A stretch of DNA of 64,000 bases from Pelargonium tetragonum. Taxonomy: Eukaryota > Streptophyta > Magnoliopsida > Geraniales > Geraniaceae. The notes beneath the pieces are model-generated. The model had not been told where the DNA came from. It ran no database searches and was given only the letters and a program-made list of their open reading frames with translations. The stretch spans positions 1 to 64,000 of the forward strand of contig JAYMTL010000109.1 in assembly GCA_036897445.1 (NCBI GenBank), read 5' to 3'. The position numbers and the translations under genes are program-made. Below are positions 10,301 through 23,800 of this stretch, piece by piece. Each line of letters opens with the position of its first letter. Position 1 is the stretch's first letter.

Positions 10301-13300
10301 TTTATCTTTTCGGCAAGAACACGAACTTAGATTCTAGCAATACTCTTGATAAAAACGCACTGCGACGGTGTAGGAGAAGCTTCTCTATTACTGTTAATAA
10401 CTCTTTGTAAGACTGCTAGTCATATGTTATAGAAAGAAAAAGGGCTTCTCCTATTATCACTCCTAATAAAGGTAACGAAGTTATTGCAAAAAATCTTAGT
10501 TATTGACCCCTTATTTTAGAGCTTTTAGAGCGGAGTTTGTAGCTCATGTAGTTATGCTAGTTATGCCAATTAAAGAAAATAAGCAAGCCGAGCGCTTTTA
10601 AGGTGGGAGAGAGTCAAAAGTTTATCATTTAGCTGGATTATTCAAAAGTTCTGGCTGAGAAGTTTTTATAGAAAAGTCAAAACTATTGGTTTACTGTTTT
10701 GAGAAAAACTCTTTCTCACTCTACTTAATTCAATCCTATTCGGTTTCTTGCTTTGACTCAGTCTAAATATTCGGATAATTGCAGCAGCTGCTGTATATTC
10801 CTATAGTTCGGACCATATTGCTTACAAAGCCCAGCTCTATTACTCATCGGGGTTTAAATTTAAAATAGATAAAGTCCTTGTATGTCACAAAATCCCAGAC
10901 TAGCTACCTATCCTATGCTTGTATAGAGCTTTTAGTTACTCAAATATTTCAGGATACACTTACTTGGCTTAAAATTGACAGGGCAAGAATTCTCGCAAAA
11001 ACTTTCCAAATTTATTACATAGGAATCAAACTTTTTTCTTCGGAAACGCTAAAAGTTTCAGAGATTACTTTAATTACCTTAGATATTATTTTCTGCAGTT
11101 GGAGAAAGCTCCGGGTTTCTTGTTTTCGAAAAAGAAGGTCTTTTATTAGTAGTTATTCTAGCTATTCTTTTTTATTTATTATAGCATATTGTTTCATTTT
11201 AGTTTCCAAAATTACCCAAATCAAGTCCCCCTTTACTTTGATTTTACTTTTAAGAGTATACTCTTATTTTATCCTAGAGCTCTCTTTTTAGAAAATTCCT
11301 TGTCACACCAAAGGTTCTTTTACTAAATACAAATATAGTTTAAAATAGAGCAAGCAGACTCGAACCTAAGGAATCCCAGGCTCTCATTTTAGCCTTTATT
11401 TTGTCTGAGGATTAGTTAGGCTTTTATACCATTCCTAATTAAGTACTTCGTAGGTGATGTCAGTATTGAATTATCAAGGGTACATATAAGTTATAATTAG
11501 AGCTAAACTTTTACTAGTAAAGGGCCCCTTTTTTTTGTGAATTCCATTAGGGGCAAAAGATTCTTGCACATAATACTAAAATAGGAAGCCTTAAGTAAAG
11601 ATTTTTTGTAAGCATTTAAATTACTTCCTAGCGGGTGCCGAGAAAATCCTTATTTCCAGGAGTATGCTTACAGCCATTGATTTGATGTATAAAAAGGGTT
11701 CCTTTAGGGTAGAGTAAGAAAATTATGGAAAACCTTTAGTATGGGAAGCTCTAGTATAACGTTCAAAGCAGCCCCTTATCCTTTGCTTTAGCATATATCT
11801 TAAGCTCCTAAATTTTAAGTAAGAACAATGTTGTGAAAGGTATTCCTTTTGATCTATCCGGATTTTACCGAATTAAGACTTTTATAGTATTCGCCTTTTT
11901 AGCTCTAGTAATCCCTATAGAATTTAGGTAAGAAGGGAGGCCTCATTGCCAAGGGTTCGAATAAAGTCGCAACTCAAATTAAGTTTAAAGGAAGAATTTT
12001 CTTCTAGTGTCCCAAAAAGAAATTGACTTTGTTCCTTCTATAGGAGCTCTTCTAGATAAAATTGATGACTATGCGCTCTTTGAGGGAAATCCTACAACCA
12101 AATCTTTGTTACTACATTTTTATTCTTATATATAATGTGTGAATTGCTACAGACGAAACAAGCGCTTATAGCTTATTTTATGGAGTATAGCTTTAACCTT
12201 TTCAGGAAAACCTTATCATTAAAAATTTTTAACAGTGCTTTGTATATACTTTTGAAGCTGCCCTTTCCCGGGTTAATACTCTTTAGGTTTCAGGTAATGT
12301 TATTATTACTAGCAACAACTAGTTCTGAAATCTCTTTAGGAACTCCTTTAAGTAGGGGTATTACCTTTACTCAGAGAAATTAACAAGCATACAAGATTTA
12401 TAAGGCCCCTTATTTCTGAACAAACAGTACTAAAAGTAGAATACTCCATAGGGTTTCCTTTGGATTCGAGCTTATTCAAAGAATAAACTATATGATATAA
12501 TTAGGGCCTAGCCTTTTTAGGTTGACATCAGACTGTATCTTTATAAGTGTAAGTCTTGAGTTTTATAATCATAGCTAAGAAAATTTAATAGAGACTCTAA
12601 CGAGGATTCACTTGGCTCTAAAGGGAACCCTAATTAATTTGTTTTAAAAATAGAAATTCTAAATAGGACTGCAAAAAGCTTTACATAAGATGAGACAGGG
12701 CTATAAAAATGCAAAACTTTGTTGAAGCTAAAAAAAGGGAATTATGAAAATTACAGTTATTATACCGCCACACTCCGGAAGTCTAAATACCGGGTCTTCT
12801 GGGTTTGCAAGGAATAAAAATGCTGCGGGTACCTAAACCAAAAAGGTTGAGAAACAAAAGCTCCCTTTAGAACAAATCCTGATTTATTACAAGAGAGGAA
12901 CTAGTTAAAGGAATCCCTCCTACTATTATAATATATTGCTGACTGAGAAGCCGTCGCCCTCTAACTGCTAGAGCTTTCACGTACCCCTTAAGTGCCCCTC
13001 AATAGGGTACGAAATATCCGGGTAATTCTCATACAATTCGGGTTCTTTACTTATAATTTTTGAGTTCAAGCACTTTAGGTATCTAAGCTTTTTTAAGAAT
13101 AAGGATTCGCGGTAGAAGGTAGGTATAAAAGCTACATTTCAGCAAAACCCCTAGAATCATCGGAGTAAGTTCCCAAAAAAAGAAATAGTATTACGGTTCT
13201 CCTAATAAAGGAAAGGGATAAACTTAGCTTGACCTGAAGTTATTCTGTAGGGTTCCTAGAGTATTAAAGTAAGCTCTTCCTTAACAAGTAGTTTTTAGAA

Positions 13301-16300
13301 GCCCTTCAGATCCTGTAAGTTCAACTGCGATCCAATATGAAAAGGTAAAAGATAAGAAACCTAAGTCCCTATGCTCTGAAATTGAAATACAAAGCATTGG
13401 TCTCAAAGGTTTCATTGTCTTTCGAAACAACTAAGCCTTTGAAATCGCTCGTAGCATAACCCTTTTTATATTGTTACTTTGGATCCCGCGGCTCCTCTTG
13501 TAAGATTTAAAGTTCATAGTTTTTTTAGGAAAGGGGTTCAAATCAAAATATTAAATAAAAGAAAAAGACCGGATTTAAGATTTTCTGGATTTATTAATCT
13601 GACTCCTTTGTGTACCTTCGCGCCAAGGAACATACTAATGATATCCCAAAAATTCTCTCTTACTCTTGGGCTACTAAACAGGACCCCTACAAATTGAAGC
13701 GTGGTTTTTTGCTGTTGTTTAGCTCCAGGACCCCTTTTATAATGTAGTTGTGTAAGTTTTTGGTAAATCTATATATAAAAAGGATTAAAGCCAGAAATTT
13801 TCCTTATTATAGGACACGCAATAGCCTTTTTATTAAAGCTCCCTCGCGAGTCAAAAACCTAGTAATCTGAATTTTATAAAGGAGAAAAAAGGTACCTCAT
13901 TAAGAAAAAGTCTCCTAGCTTCCCTACTAGCAGCTGTAACTTAAAATTTTCCCAAGAGCTATTCCTAAGGGCCTCCGTATATGTATTATTATAGGCAGTA
14001 TACCCAGAAGGATCTTAGTTCTTTTTATAGTAAAAGTATGATGCATTATTACTCCGTAGGACTTCTCATATTGTTATTCCCTCTCCGCGGTTTTTCTAGC
14101 TTCCGGGGTTTTAGCTAAACAGGAATCCCCTTATTAATTGCTAAATACTTACTCTAAATGAGTATGTAACAAAAGAATCTTGTCCCAGGTAAAACAAGTA
14201 AAATGTCTTTATACCTTGAATAACAAAACCAAAGTCTTTGTCTTGAAATATTGTATACCCAAAACTTTCTTAAAAAGTACTCCTCTGTTATAGTTAAAAT
14301 TTTTTTTTGAAAAGTGAATTCTCCTAATCCGACTTTAAGCATAGAAAGATTCTAATCCCATTTTTATATTGATATTGTTGGAAATCCGCCAATCTAGCAA
14401 CCAAAAACTTGGGTCAAAGAAATCCTTTTTATATTATCGGTTTACTTTCGAGTTACAGTGAAGTGCAAAAAGAGCTTTGTTACTTATTTTAGGTTCCCCT
14501 TTTCAGTAAGTAGAACTCAAAATTATGCAGTAGTTTTTTTTCTTTTTGGAACAGGAAGCTTACAATTTTAGGAAACTTCTTTTTTATAGAAAACAGTAGG
14601 GAATATTATTTACAAGACTAAACGGATCCAAAAATAACAAGAAATAGAGCTCGTAATTTTCGGCAAAGGCTCCCTTCTTTATAAAAGTTTGACATATCAT
14701 CCACGACCGGATCTACAAAAACAAAAATGAGTATTTAGAATTCTAATAAGTAAACGTATAAAAGTTTTATTTCGACCCCATATTATTTCTGATCCCAAAT
14801 CTAAGAGTGTTTTATCCGGATTATAAAAATCTAGGCGCTGGGTGCGTCACCAAAAGCGGACAAACATAGATAGAGTCCAAACAAATATCCAAAGCTCACT
14901 TAATTATTATAAGTAACCTAAACCTAATCCTAAAACTCAAAGCTCTATACAATACTATATCCATTACTGTTCGGCTCAACCCCTATCCTTGTAAACTAAA
15001 CCACGTTTTACTTCCTTGCTCAGTAGCGTATAATACAAATTACTATTCCTAACTAGAGACGGAATAATTCCTATCTAAGTGATTTTCGTTTTTTTGGTAG
15101 GCTTTAAAGAAAGCGTCAAAAAAGAAGTACAGCGTTTATGGATCTATATCCTCGCTCTTTCTTAGTAAAGCAATTCAGAAAGGTATAACACACGAGAGTC
15201 GTTCCTATGGAAATGGAAAAAAACCTTCAGGTAATGGCCGGATTCCCTTAAGAATACAGTTTACAAGTAGGACCCTTTATTTAAATTTAACCTTTAACGG
15301 GCCAAGAACCCACCTGGCGCCCTTTTTGTTTAATCACTTTATCCTCGTAGCAATACTTTTAAGCTCCTACTAAGTGTAGTAAGCGGATTAGAACCCTTTT
15401 TGTACGTCGGTACCTCAGAGTGCAACACGATTATAACTTTGAGCTGAAGGTAGACATCCGCTATTTCAAAAAGGGTACTCGGGAGTTAACCCCAAAATTC
15501 TAAGTGTCCCTCTTAATACTAGAATACTAGTTAATTTAATGCCAAAGATTCTAGAAGCTTTTCTTGGTTATGGGTGCACAAAAAGGTTGAGAGAATTATT
15601 AAAGGATTCCGTTGAAGAAGAAAGGAGAGAAATAACTACACTCACGAGAGACCCAATCTGACTTTTGACTTTTATTTAAATTTGCTTTTTAGTATGCTAT
15701 ATACTTGTTGTAATTGTGTCTATACGAAAAAGTAAGAGTCTAAGATCTTGCAATAAAAACGCAGTATAACCTATGCAATCTTAGCGGAAGAACGACTAAT
15801 TCATATCAAAAGGGGCTTTAGCTTTCACTAAATTTAGGGTTAAAAAAGTATATTGCTTTAAAAAAAACTCTGGTAAGTTAATTCTAGTACCACGTATAAA
15901 TTTAACAAATTCCAACCAGTAAATAGTAAAAGAGAGTCCTTATCTAGATTCTAAGCTCTCAAAATTTTGTGATGTCTAAGGCTTCTTTTATTTACTCAGG
16001 GGTTCTTATAGTAAACTCAGAATATCAAAGTAGTCCTCAACCTTGAAAAGCAGATTTATAGTATTAGTATTTCTGGAGGAGTGCTCCCTTCTTAGCAAGG
16101 GTCTTGTCTGGTATAGCATAGCTTAGAAAGTACAATTTCAGTATACTAGACTGATACTCTTTATAAGAAGAAAAGACTGGTTGTTAATAACCCCATTATC
16201 GACGAAAATTCTACAATGGCATCAATTTAAACAAGCGAAGAACTAGAAAGCCCCTCTTAGGCAAGGAGTAATAGTATAAAAAGCTTAAAAGAGCACCCCC

Positions 16301-16990
16301 TTTTTTTTTTAGAGATCTATAACATTATCAGATAAGTTTCGAATAACACTTAATAAAGTAAGTTCAACTCGAAGCAATATCTTTTCTCTAGCACTGTCTA
16401 GTATTGAATAGGCTTCTAAGTAAGAGATTAAAAGTTAATCAATGCTTGCTAAGGGGTCCCATATATTTGGTGAGTAAATTCCAATCTTCAAGTCTCCTCC
16501 CCAGCCCCTTTACTTAACAAGAAAAAGATCCATATTATTTATTGTGCTTAATATAAAGCAAAGCTCTTAATTCTAAAAATGAAAAAGATAATTTTATTAT
16601 CTCAAGTATTCAAACGTTATCTGCAGTCCCTAGTAAATCCAGATAAAGAGTTAGTTTAACCCAGCATGTCTTTTCAAGTAATTACTTAGTTAGTAAGATA
16701 CAAGAAGTTTATACTAGTAGTTTTACTGAAGAATATGGCAACAATAATAGGATTTTAGCTATCCTTATTTAACTAGGGCTAGCGCCTTTGTCTTACAGAT
16801 TTTAGAATCCCTTTACAGGCAGCGGCTTTCTGATCTTTACAATTCTAGGAGGTCCAGGAACGATTTTCCTTTGCTTATCTAAAATATCTATATAAAAGTT
16901 GCTTTCAAAAGTCTCAAGGCTCCTCCTTGTTATAGAATTTCTTTGAAGTTTAATTCTTAAAAAAACGGAATACTCTGCCAACCGAAGCAA

Positions 16991-17002
16991 TATATATATA
17001 TA
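16991..17002. repeat. (TA)6 microsatellite
   Basis: This is a run of six TA dinucleotides. Equal-length runs occur at 17361-17372 and 28896-28907. Confidence 0.8.
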
Positions 17003-17360
17003 TCCAGCTAAGACTCCCTTATCTATGAGTGTCCAGATCCACAAAAAAAGATTCTAGAATTTAAAGGGTTTTTCTTAAGAGGCCTTGGTAGAGTACATAT
17101 CCTAAAAAAGTTACCTTTGCTTTGGAATATCTTGTAGAAAATTCACAATAAAAGTATTGGAGAGACCCGCCTTACTTAATTAATAATATAGGGTGCTAGA
17201 CCTTACTGTCAAGCCATCCATTAGTATTACAAATTCTAGAGTAGGGTTTTGATGAAAGAGTTTAGTTGTTTAACTAAATAGGTAACAAAAGTAAGTTCGA
17301 TATAATAGAATCGGGCGCTCTTTATGTAAAATGTAAAGCTCGCTAAATGAATAAATAGGA

Positions 17361-17372
17361 TATATATATATA
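17361..17372. repeat. (TA)6 microsatellite
   Basis: This is a run of six TA dinucleotides with GGATAT-like words on both sides. Confidence 0.8.
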
Positions 17373-17493
17373 GGATATTCTTCTCTAAAGCTTTATTATT
17401 ATACTTCTAGTGCCCTAATGCTGTTTGACAAGTCTTTACAGGCCCTCAGTATAATACATAGAGTAAATGTTCCTCACAGGGTTGCGTTTTAAA

Positions 17494-17504
17494 GGGCGAA
17501 GCCC
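17494..17504 (+). other. Short GC hairpin GGGC-GAA-GCCC
   Basis: A perfect 4-bp GC stem closes a GAA loop. A GAGGGGCCC word about 45 bases downstream could instead pair with the CCCC side, so alternative folding is possible. Confidence 0.25.
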
Positions 17505-18205
17505 CCTTAATTTCTGAACACTAGACAAAAAGTCAACCTAGCTTTGAGGGGCCCGATCATTCGTGAAAATAGGTTTTGGAAAGTTATTCTTATTTTATTT
17601 AGGCTCCCGAGTACTTCTATAAACTGTTAAGGGGTAAGAGATAGCGCATTCTAGTTTACAAACCTTATTATATTAATTGATTAAACGAAGGTATCCTTAA
17701 TGACTAAGCAAGAGAGACTTAAATAGCTATTATCTTCCTTCCTAAGCGGACACACCTTGTACTTTTTAAAACTTTCTAACGAGTTTAACCCCTTGCGCTA
17801 ACATATCTTACACAGGTTTTACAAATCAAATATTACTGAAATGAAATAATTACATCTTAGTAAGAGAATTCTCTGTTCTTGTTATAAGGAAAGATCCCGC
17901 TATAACATATAAGTATTGCCCTATTTTTATCTTGCGAGTTATTTCCTTCTAAAGACTAAGGACCGCCTTATTACACAGAGAATTCCTTATATAGTGCTGC
18001 ACAAGATGCTATACAGGGATCCTAAGGGTAAGGGATAGATACTGCGGATTTATATCACTTGTACAATCAGGACTATAATAAGCTTCACATATAGAGGATG
18101 TAGTAGGGGGTGATACTTAGAAATTCGTTGCTAAGATAAGAGTTCCTATTATAGTTAGGATAACAGGGCGCGCTCCTCTTTATATGTTCAACTCTAAGTT
18201 TAGAA

Positions 18206-18244
18206 GGGGGTTTCTTAAGGAAAAGCCCCCGTAGATTTTACGGG
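18206..18244 (+). other. Two mutually exclusive hairpins (attenuator-like)
   Basis: Hairpin A pairs GGGGG (18206-18210) with CCCCC (18226-18230) and TTTC (18211-18214) with GAAA (18220-18223), leaving a 5-base loop and a 2-base bulge. Hairpin B pairs CCCGTA (18228-18233) with TACGGG (18239-18244) over a 5-base loop. Both need bases 18228-18230, so they cannot form together. This is the geometry of an attenuator or riboswitch expression platform. No downstream reading frame supports a regulated gene, so the function is only inferred. Confidence 0.3.
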
Positions 18245-20081
18245 CAATAAGGACTTCATTTTGTTAGTATTAGTTGCTTTGAACCAGGGTCTTACTAATT
18301 TTAAAAGATCCTCTGTGCTAGTTAATAAAGGTAATCTAAATTATCCTTTTATGTTTTATGCTTAACCAAAAAAGACTAATATCTACTAAAGAGATCTAAA
18401 ATATCTCGTATCTCGAAAAAAATCTGGAGATTCCCTTGTTTTGCTTCTCTGGAATTGTAATTCTAAATAGAGATACTGGTTGAGGTTAATAAAAACTTTA
18501 CCTAAAGAGTGCCTTGGAAATCCCCTGAAACGGAAGACGATATGTACATACTATAAGAAGCGTCAGACAGGGAAACCTTGTTCTATACTTTCTTTAAGTT
18601 AGTAGACTGCTAAGATTATAAGACTAGGAGAAAAACCCTATTGGTAACTTTTTCACAGGCATTAGATATTCAAGGGCTTAACTTCTTCGAAAGAAACCCT
18701 AAAGCAGAGAAATTCCTTGAATACAGATAGGCTACTCTTATATATTTTTTAAGTTTTTGGTTATCAGACTTTTGAGTATTCCTGTAACCTGATTGGGAAT
18801 TTTTAGAGTCACAAATCCAAAAGAACACTAAAAACGAAGATAAACCCTTTAGTTAAAAAAGAAGTATGGATATCCTTGGGAAAAAGGAGCACGAAAAGGA
18901 GATTTGGGAATGAAGCAGAGAGTCGCAAAGTTTTAGAATCTTCTTTATTCAGTAAAAGAATCCTACATTAGGCGGTATACCAAAAGTCTAGGAAAAGGGC
19001 ACCCAACTGCTTAAGAATTTTAAACGAATTACCGATCTCTTCTCTAATCTAATAAAAAAGATGTCGTAAACTAATTCTGATTTTACTCAAATTTATATGT
19101 AGCTTTAAAAGGTAGTGAGAAAATGGATAACCAAAGTCAACCTGGGAGACAGAAAACTAAGTGGCTTGTTAACTAGGGTAAATACTATAAATTAAAGAGA
19201 ATAAAATGACTACATAAAGACTCCACTAAGAAGATCTAAACTTTTATCTAAAGCAACGAACCCATTAATTATAATTATAACAAGCCCCTAACTTATTATA
19301 CTAAAGTTTACTCGCAATTGGATGCCCGAGGATAAGATTTTACAACAACCTTTTTTTGGAAAAGAAAAGATAGAAAAAGAAAATTTGAGATACTCCCCGC
19401 ATATTAAACTAAAAAGACTTTACCCGAGGAGAAAATCCCGTATAGTAAACTGATAACTCAAGAAAACGCTTACGTTTTTCCTTTACAAAGTGTTTTATCT
19501 ACGAGTTACCTATTGGAGCAACTCGAGTATTTTATAACTATTATTATATTATTAGAAGTAGAAGTTTTATCGTACTTAGGAATGGGAATGGAGGTCCCTT
19601 AACTTGCGCAATACGTTAATTGGCAGAAGGCTTATCTGTTTTAGAAAGCACTCTTTAGGTAAAGTCGAGCTTTTTATTTAATTATTTCTTGGGGTGCGGC
19701 AAAGAAACTTCCTGGGTTATATCCAGAGCCCTTTTATATCAAAAACGAAAGGAGGTTACTCGGGATCTCCGGCAATATGTTGTTTAAGAATTCTTATAAA
19801 TTCGGAAACCCTTGGGAATAACGTAACTTCAGGACTCAAAAGTCAAAACCAAGTCCATTAAAAATGTACCGAGTCAAGCGGGTCCTTATTACAAAAAGAA
19901 TATTATAAGACTTAATTGTTAGCATATGGGTATGCTTCGCAAGGAGCGCGGGGAAGAGGTAAGATTCGGGAGTGTTGCAAGACTTTAGTTATCCTAAAAT
20001 AAGGGGTCCTGAAAAATACATAGATAAATAATTGAGCTAGAGTTTAAGAGCTTAAAGTAAGTTGTGCTGGGTCTTGAATCA

Positions 20082-20094
20082 AGGTAATGTAATT
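20082..20094 (+). repeat. Dispersed 13-mer AGGTAATGTAATT, copy 1
   Basis: The exact word occurs four times in the window, all on the plus strand (20082, 32154, 42033, 42526). Three copies are preceded by CAA (this one, 42033 and 42526) and three are followed by AA (this one, 32154 and 42033). About 0.005 occurrences of a given 13-mer of this composition are expected, so the family is unlikely to be chance. Function unknown. Confidence 0.7.
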
Positions 20095-20755
20095 AAGTAG
20101 AGGTTCCCCTAAAAGTATGGTACTTTAGTTAACTTCTTTTTTCCTGCCTTGTAATGAATTCAAAACGAGTCTAAAGTGTTGTAGTATAGAAATTCGTGGT
20201 ATTACCTCTCAAGAGCAAGGTTGCAGGGATTTTGGGATCGTGTGTGAGAATGTTAGCCCTTTTAGAGACGCTACAAAAAAAACTTTTTAAAGGAACCTCT
20301 TGAAAGAGTGCCCCAAAAATCGAGGTAAGTGTATTTATGTTCTTTTTCTTGTTCTAAAGGTGCGCTTAAATTATAAAGTTCTTAAATGAAAATCGAGATT
20401 ATTACTTACTAGGCTCGTAAGCTTTCAGTGCAATACAAGTAGATTCACCGATTTTATCTAAAATACATATTTTGTAAAATATACGTTTCCTTTTATTATT
20501 TTTTGAGTATCCCTTATAGAAACTTTTTAGGAAAGTCTTAGTGCTCCTTTAACTCTATCGGGTTCCAAAGTCTACAGCTTTGACAGATGCCATACTACAG
20601 TAATAAAAGCTCTTTTTTAATTCTTATATATGTTCGAAGCGTTCTATATTGCTTGGGTAAATTTCCATTTATAAACAGGTTACTATAACTAAATATAGTT
20701 AAAAAGGAGTTCCTGCAAATAAGGTAACCTATAATTTATATTTACAGAACAAAAA

Positions 20756-20819
20756 GGGCTTCTAGTTTAATTGGTTAAAATGTACCGCTCGGTTGTAGGT
20801 TCAAGTCGTACTGAGCCCT
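20756..20819 (+). ncRNA. tRNA-like element without an anticodon loop
   Basis: The acceptor GGGCTTC pairs with TGAGCCC (six of seven, one wobble). T and A follow at positions 8 and 9. The D stem GTTT/AAAT closes loop AATTGGTTA. The T arm GTAGG-TTCAAGT-CGTAC has four of five pairs, and the discriminator is T. Between the D and T arms, where a 17-base anticodon arm and variable loop should be, there is only ACCG-CT-CGGT plus one base on each side: a 4-bp stem with a 2-base gap and no anticodon. The 5' half (ACCGC after the D arm) recalls tRNA-Asp. It cannot decode as encoded. It is either a deletion pseudogene or a tRNA-like processing element. It ends just before an AT-rich gene-free stretch. 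Confidence 0.5.
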
Positions 20820-23800
20820 GTAATATAGAGTACTTTTTAAGGGAAGAGTTTTTTTAGAACCCCGAGTATATAAGTTTTTCAGCTTCGAGAAGAGGCTTTA
20901 GAGCCAGAATTTCAGTCTATATTGAGCTCCTTAAAATTTCTAATACTAAAATTTGAGTTTTTGGGGCTTACTGCGTTTTAGCGGCTGTGCAGTCTTTAAC
21001 TCAGGCCCTCCCTGGGGCTAGATTTATATTAGGGTAGTTCCAAACCTTTTTTGAACATACTACCCTGTGGACTTTAAAGGAATCTTTAATTACTAAATTG
21101 TAAAGACCCAAATTTTCTCTTTTAGCAAAAACCTCCCTGGTATTTTTTATATCTAAGAGCGCTAACTAAGAACCCGATACGTAAAAAGGGTAAAAAAGCA
21201 AAGGGAGGTGTAAAGTTAACTCGTGTGAGATTCCTAAGAGGAAACTTTTTTATAAAGTACTCCTGATTTCGACTCGTAAATAGATCTCGATCTACCCAAT
21301 CCTGTAATTCTGCATTATAAAAAGATTTTCAATACAAAAGAGTTACTTTTAACGGGTTACGCCCTAAGTGACCAAAAAGTCTTAAATATCGCGGGACTTC
21401 GCTATAAAAACCCATTCAGTAATAGCAACCTATAAAAGGGGGTGCATGGTCTTATACTAATTATGTATATGCCAACGGTTGCCCCGATAAAGAAAGACCC
21501 CTTTAGTTTTGAAATTCCCGCGAAAAAGCCATGTTAATAGTTCAGTTTTATCGTAAAGGAACTCTAGGGCCTACTACAATACAAGGAGTTGGGGTTTAAT
21601 GAATACACCCGCGTTTTTCTAAAATTAATATGGGATTTAGAAGACTTCAAAAGTGCAGTAACCAATAAATAGGAATATGAAATACCTTGTACTATTGCTG
21701 CTCTGCTACTGAAATTTTAAAGTAGCGTTTCTATGAGGATGCCCTTTTCTTTATTAAAAGGCTTTAAGGCCAGCTAAAGGAATTCCTATAAATACCGACT
21801 TTTCTAGAAATGCTTGTTAACTATAGTAAACTTGCTAGGTAAAGGAATTACAAGAGGGTGTTGATTCTACGTAAGAATTAAAATTCATTAGCTTGCATTT
21901 GTTTTTATAAATTAAATTCGAGATTTCTATCCGCATTTTCTTCTCTAAAGGCTTGTTTAAGTGTGGACTCTAGTTTTACTGAATTGAATGTAATCGAAAT
22001 AAGAGTAACAAAGCTTTTTTGCACTTCATTGTATAACTGGAAAGTAAACAGTGATATAATATATATAAACTATCTTTCTTAGCCCAAATTACTAAATGTA
22101 CAAGTCCTCAATCTCAGATGTAATTAGTAAACCTTTTAGAACTCTTTCTAATCTAAAGAATGTGAAGATACACAATCCTTACTACTAAAAGGACTTTATA
22201 ACCCCTAAAATTAGGAAATATTACTCGTTTATTACTGATTTAGGAAGCTCCCCTCCTCAAAGATTCTTTTTATTACTTGTAAAGCATACTTGTCACATTT
22301 CTCTCTGGTAGAGGTACACATAGTTTGCTAGGAAAGAGGAAAGGGTTTTTATAAACTCTTTAGGATGCCAGGCTCTAGCTACAAAAAGGGGATCAGAAGT
22401 AAAATAGAATGCTGGGAGGCACCTTTTATCTGACTACTTTAATCAAGTTTACACTTGAAAAAACAAAGTATAATGGAGACGCCGCTCATGGTAAGTATGG
22501 GTACCTGTAGACAACTCTTCTATTCGAAAGGTAGAAAAGCTCCTATATTAAGTCACAATGTATTAAGAATTCTTCCTATTTTTTATGAATCTCAACTTTA
22601 AGTCACGTGCGTTAAAAAACTCCTTTTAATTAATATAAATATCCAGGATTAAGGGGTAAGTATCCTAAAAAAAAAGAAATTCAGCATGCAGGGTTGTTAT
22701 ATTCTATTTATGCGGTGCTCGTCCAAGAATTCATCTAAACATTGTAACAGAAATTCAGCTATTAGCTTTCCTTTTTTATTCTTTTTATCAATCTTATACG
22801 GTGTATCCTGCAAAAACTTATTCGAAACCCCTAAGAAGAGCTCAGCTTATACTGATTAGTTCCGTTTCGTACTAGCTCTTTAGTTGTCGTCCATCTCCGC
22901 TTTCCTGGAAGGAGTTCCTTTTCTGTGTTTTATCCAACTCAACTATATGTAAAAAGGAACCCTAAATTAGAGTCTAAGAGCAGTGTGCTCTTAACGGAAT
23001 ACTTGATATTCTCGAACCAAGATTTAAGGGCGTCTCAGCAAGACTCCTATTCGTGAGAACAAGAGTTACCTGTAAAACCAAGACGATATGCTGTAATAAG
23101 GGGCTTTTGAACAAATTGCAAAGCTTTTTTCCGGTTTCCGGCTTACTCTTTAATAAAATTTTAACTCCGCGAGTTTAATATATGTAATAGGTGTGTCGAT
23201 AGGTATTTAGTAACCCCGGTACCTATTATCTCTGTAGGCGGGACTTTTTTTATAAAACTTATTGGAATGCAAGGGGCTCCCATATTATGTTACTAGACTT
23301 TGGGATATAATAAAATCCTGCTTGAGTTGGTTCATTAAAAGCACTTTATTAGGTGAGGACCCTTTTTGCTATGCTTCATGGTATTAAAATGAGTCCAAAT
23401 TTCTTTCTGTACCTATCGGATACGATCTGTCTGTTCCATAATTAGTGAATTTAGTGAATCAACAAGATTGCTCTAATGACATGTTAAACCCGACTTTCAA
23501 AAGACCCTTTATATTTAGAAGTTAAACATGCCATCAAACCTTTTTATAGGTATCCCTGACATTATTAACACAAATTAAAATAAAGTAACAGTAAATGGTT
23601 AATCTAGTCCCAGAATCCCCTTTCTTTCAACAAAAAAGTCTATAGCCGTAGCTACACTCAAGTATTTGCTTTAACTTGAAACCTATTTTTAAAAAAGGTC
23701 GGGACTCGGGTACACGGAATGTCTAGCTGTTAAAAATTAAGTTTTTTTTGCAAGAGGAGAGCTCCTTACTTTAGATTCTATATTTCAGTAATTAAACTTT

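Larger units (their letters stand above)
6755..20755. other. Long gene-free region with hairpins and repeats
   Basis: The longest open frame of the window lies here (10878-11291, 137 codons, TTG start), but its length is near the random maximum and I recognise nothing in it. The region holds tandem duplications (7223, 8902), a nested hairpin (8618-8669), a hairpin with a T tract (10268-10300), a competing hairpin pair (18206-18244), (TA)6 tracts near 17 kb, and the first copy of the dispersed 13-mer (20082). Nothing else can be supported. Confidence 0.5.

Noticed and set aside
10878-11291. Longest open frame (137 codons, plus strand, TTG start) with a hydrophobic C-terminal part
   Set aside because: Its length is near the chance maximum for this composition, it has no recognisable motif, and hydrophobic runs are expected from T-rich codons.
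11351-11400. Minus-strand TTAGGTTCGAGTCTGC resembling a T arm
   Set aside because: Only part of the stem pairs and no other tRNA arm is present.
18158-18170. GGATAACAGG, matching a conserved LSU rRNA domain V word
   Set aside because: The strongly conserved bases on both sides do not match.
22860-22895. Minus-strand CTAGTACGAAACGG resembling the LSU sarcin-ricin loop
   Set aside because: The nearly invariant AGTACGAGAGGACC core is not matched and the flanks do not fold.
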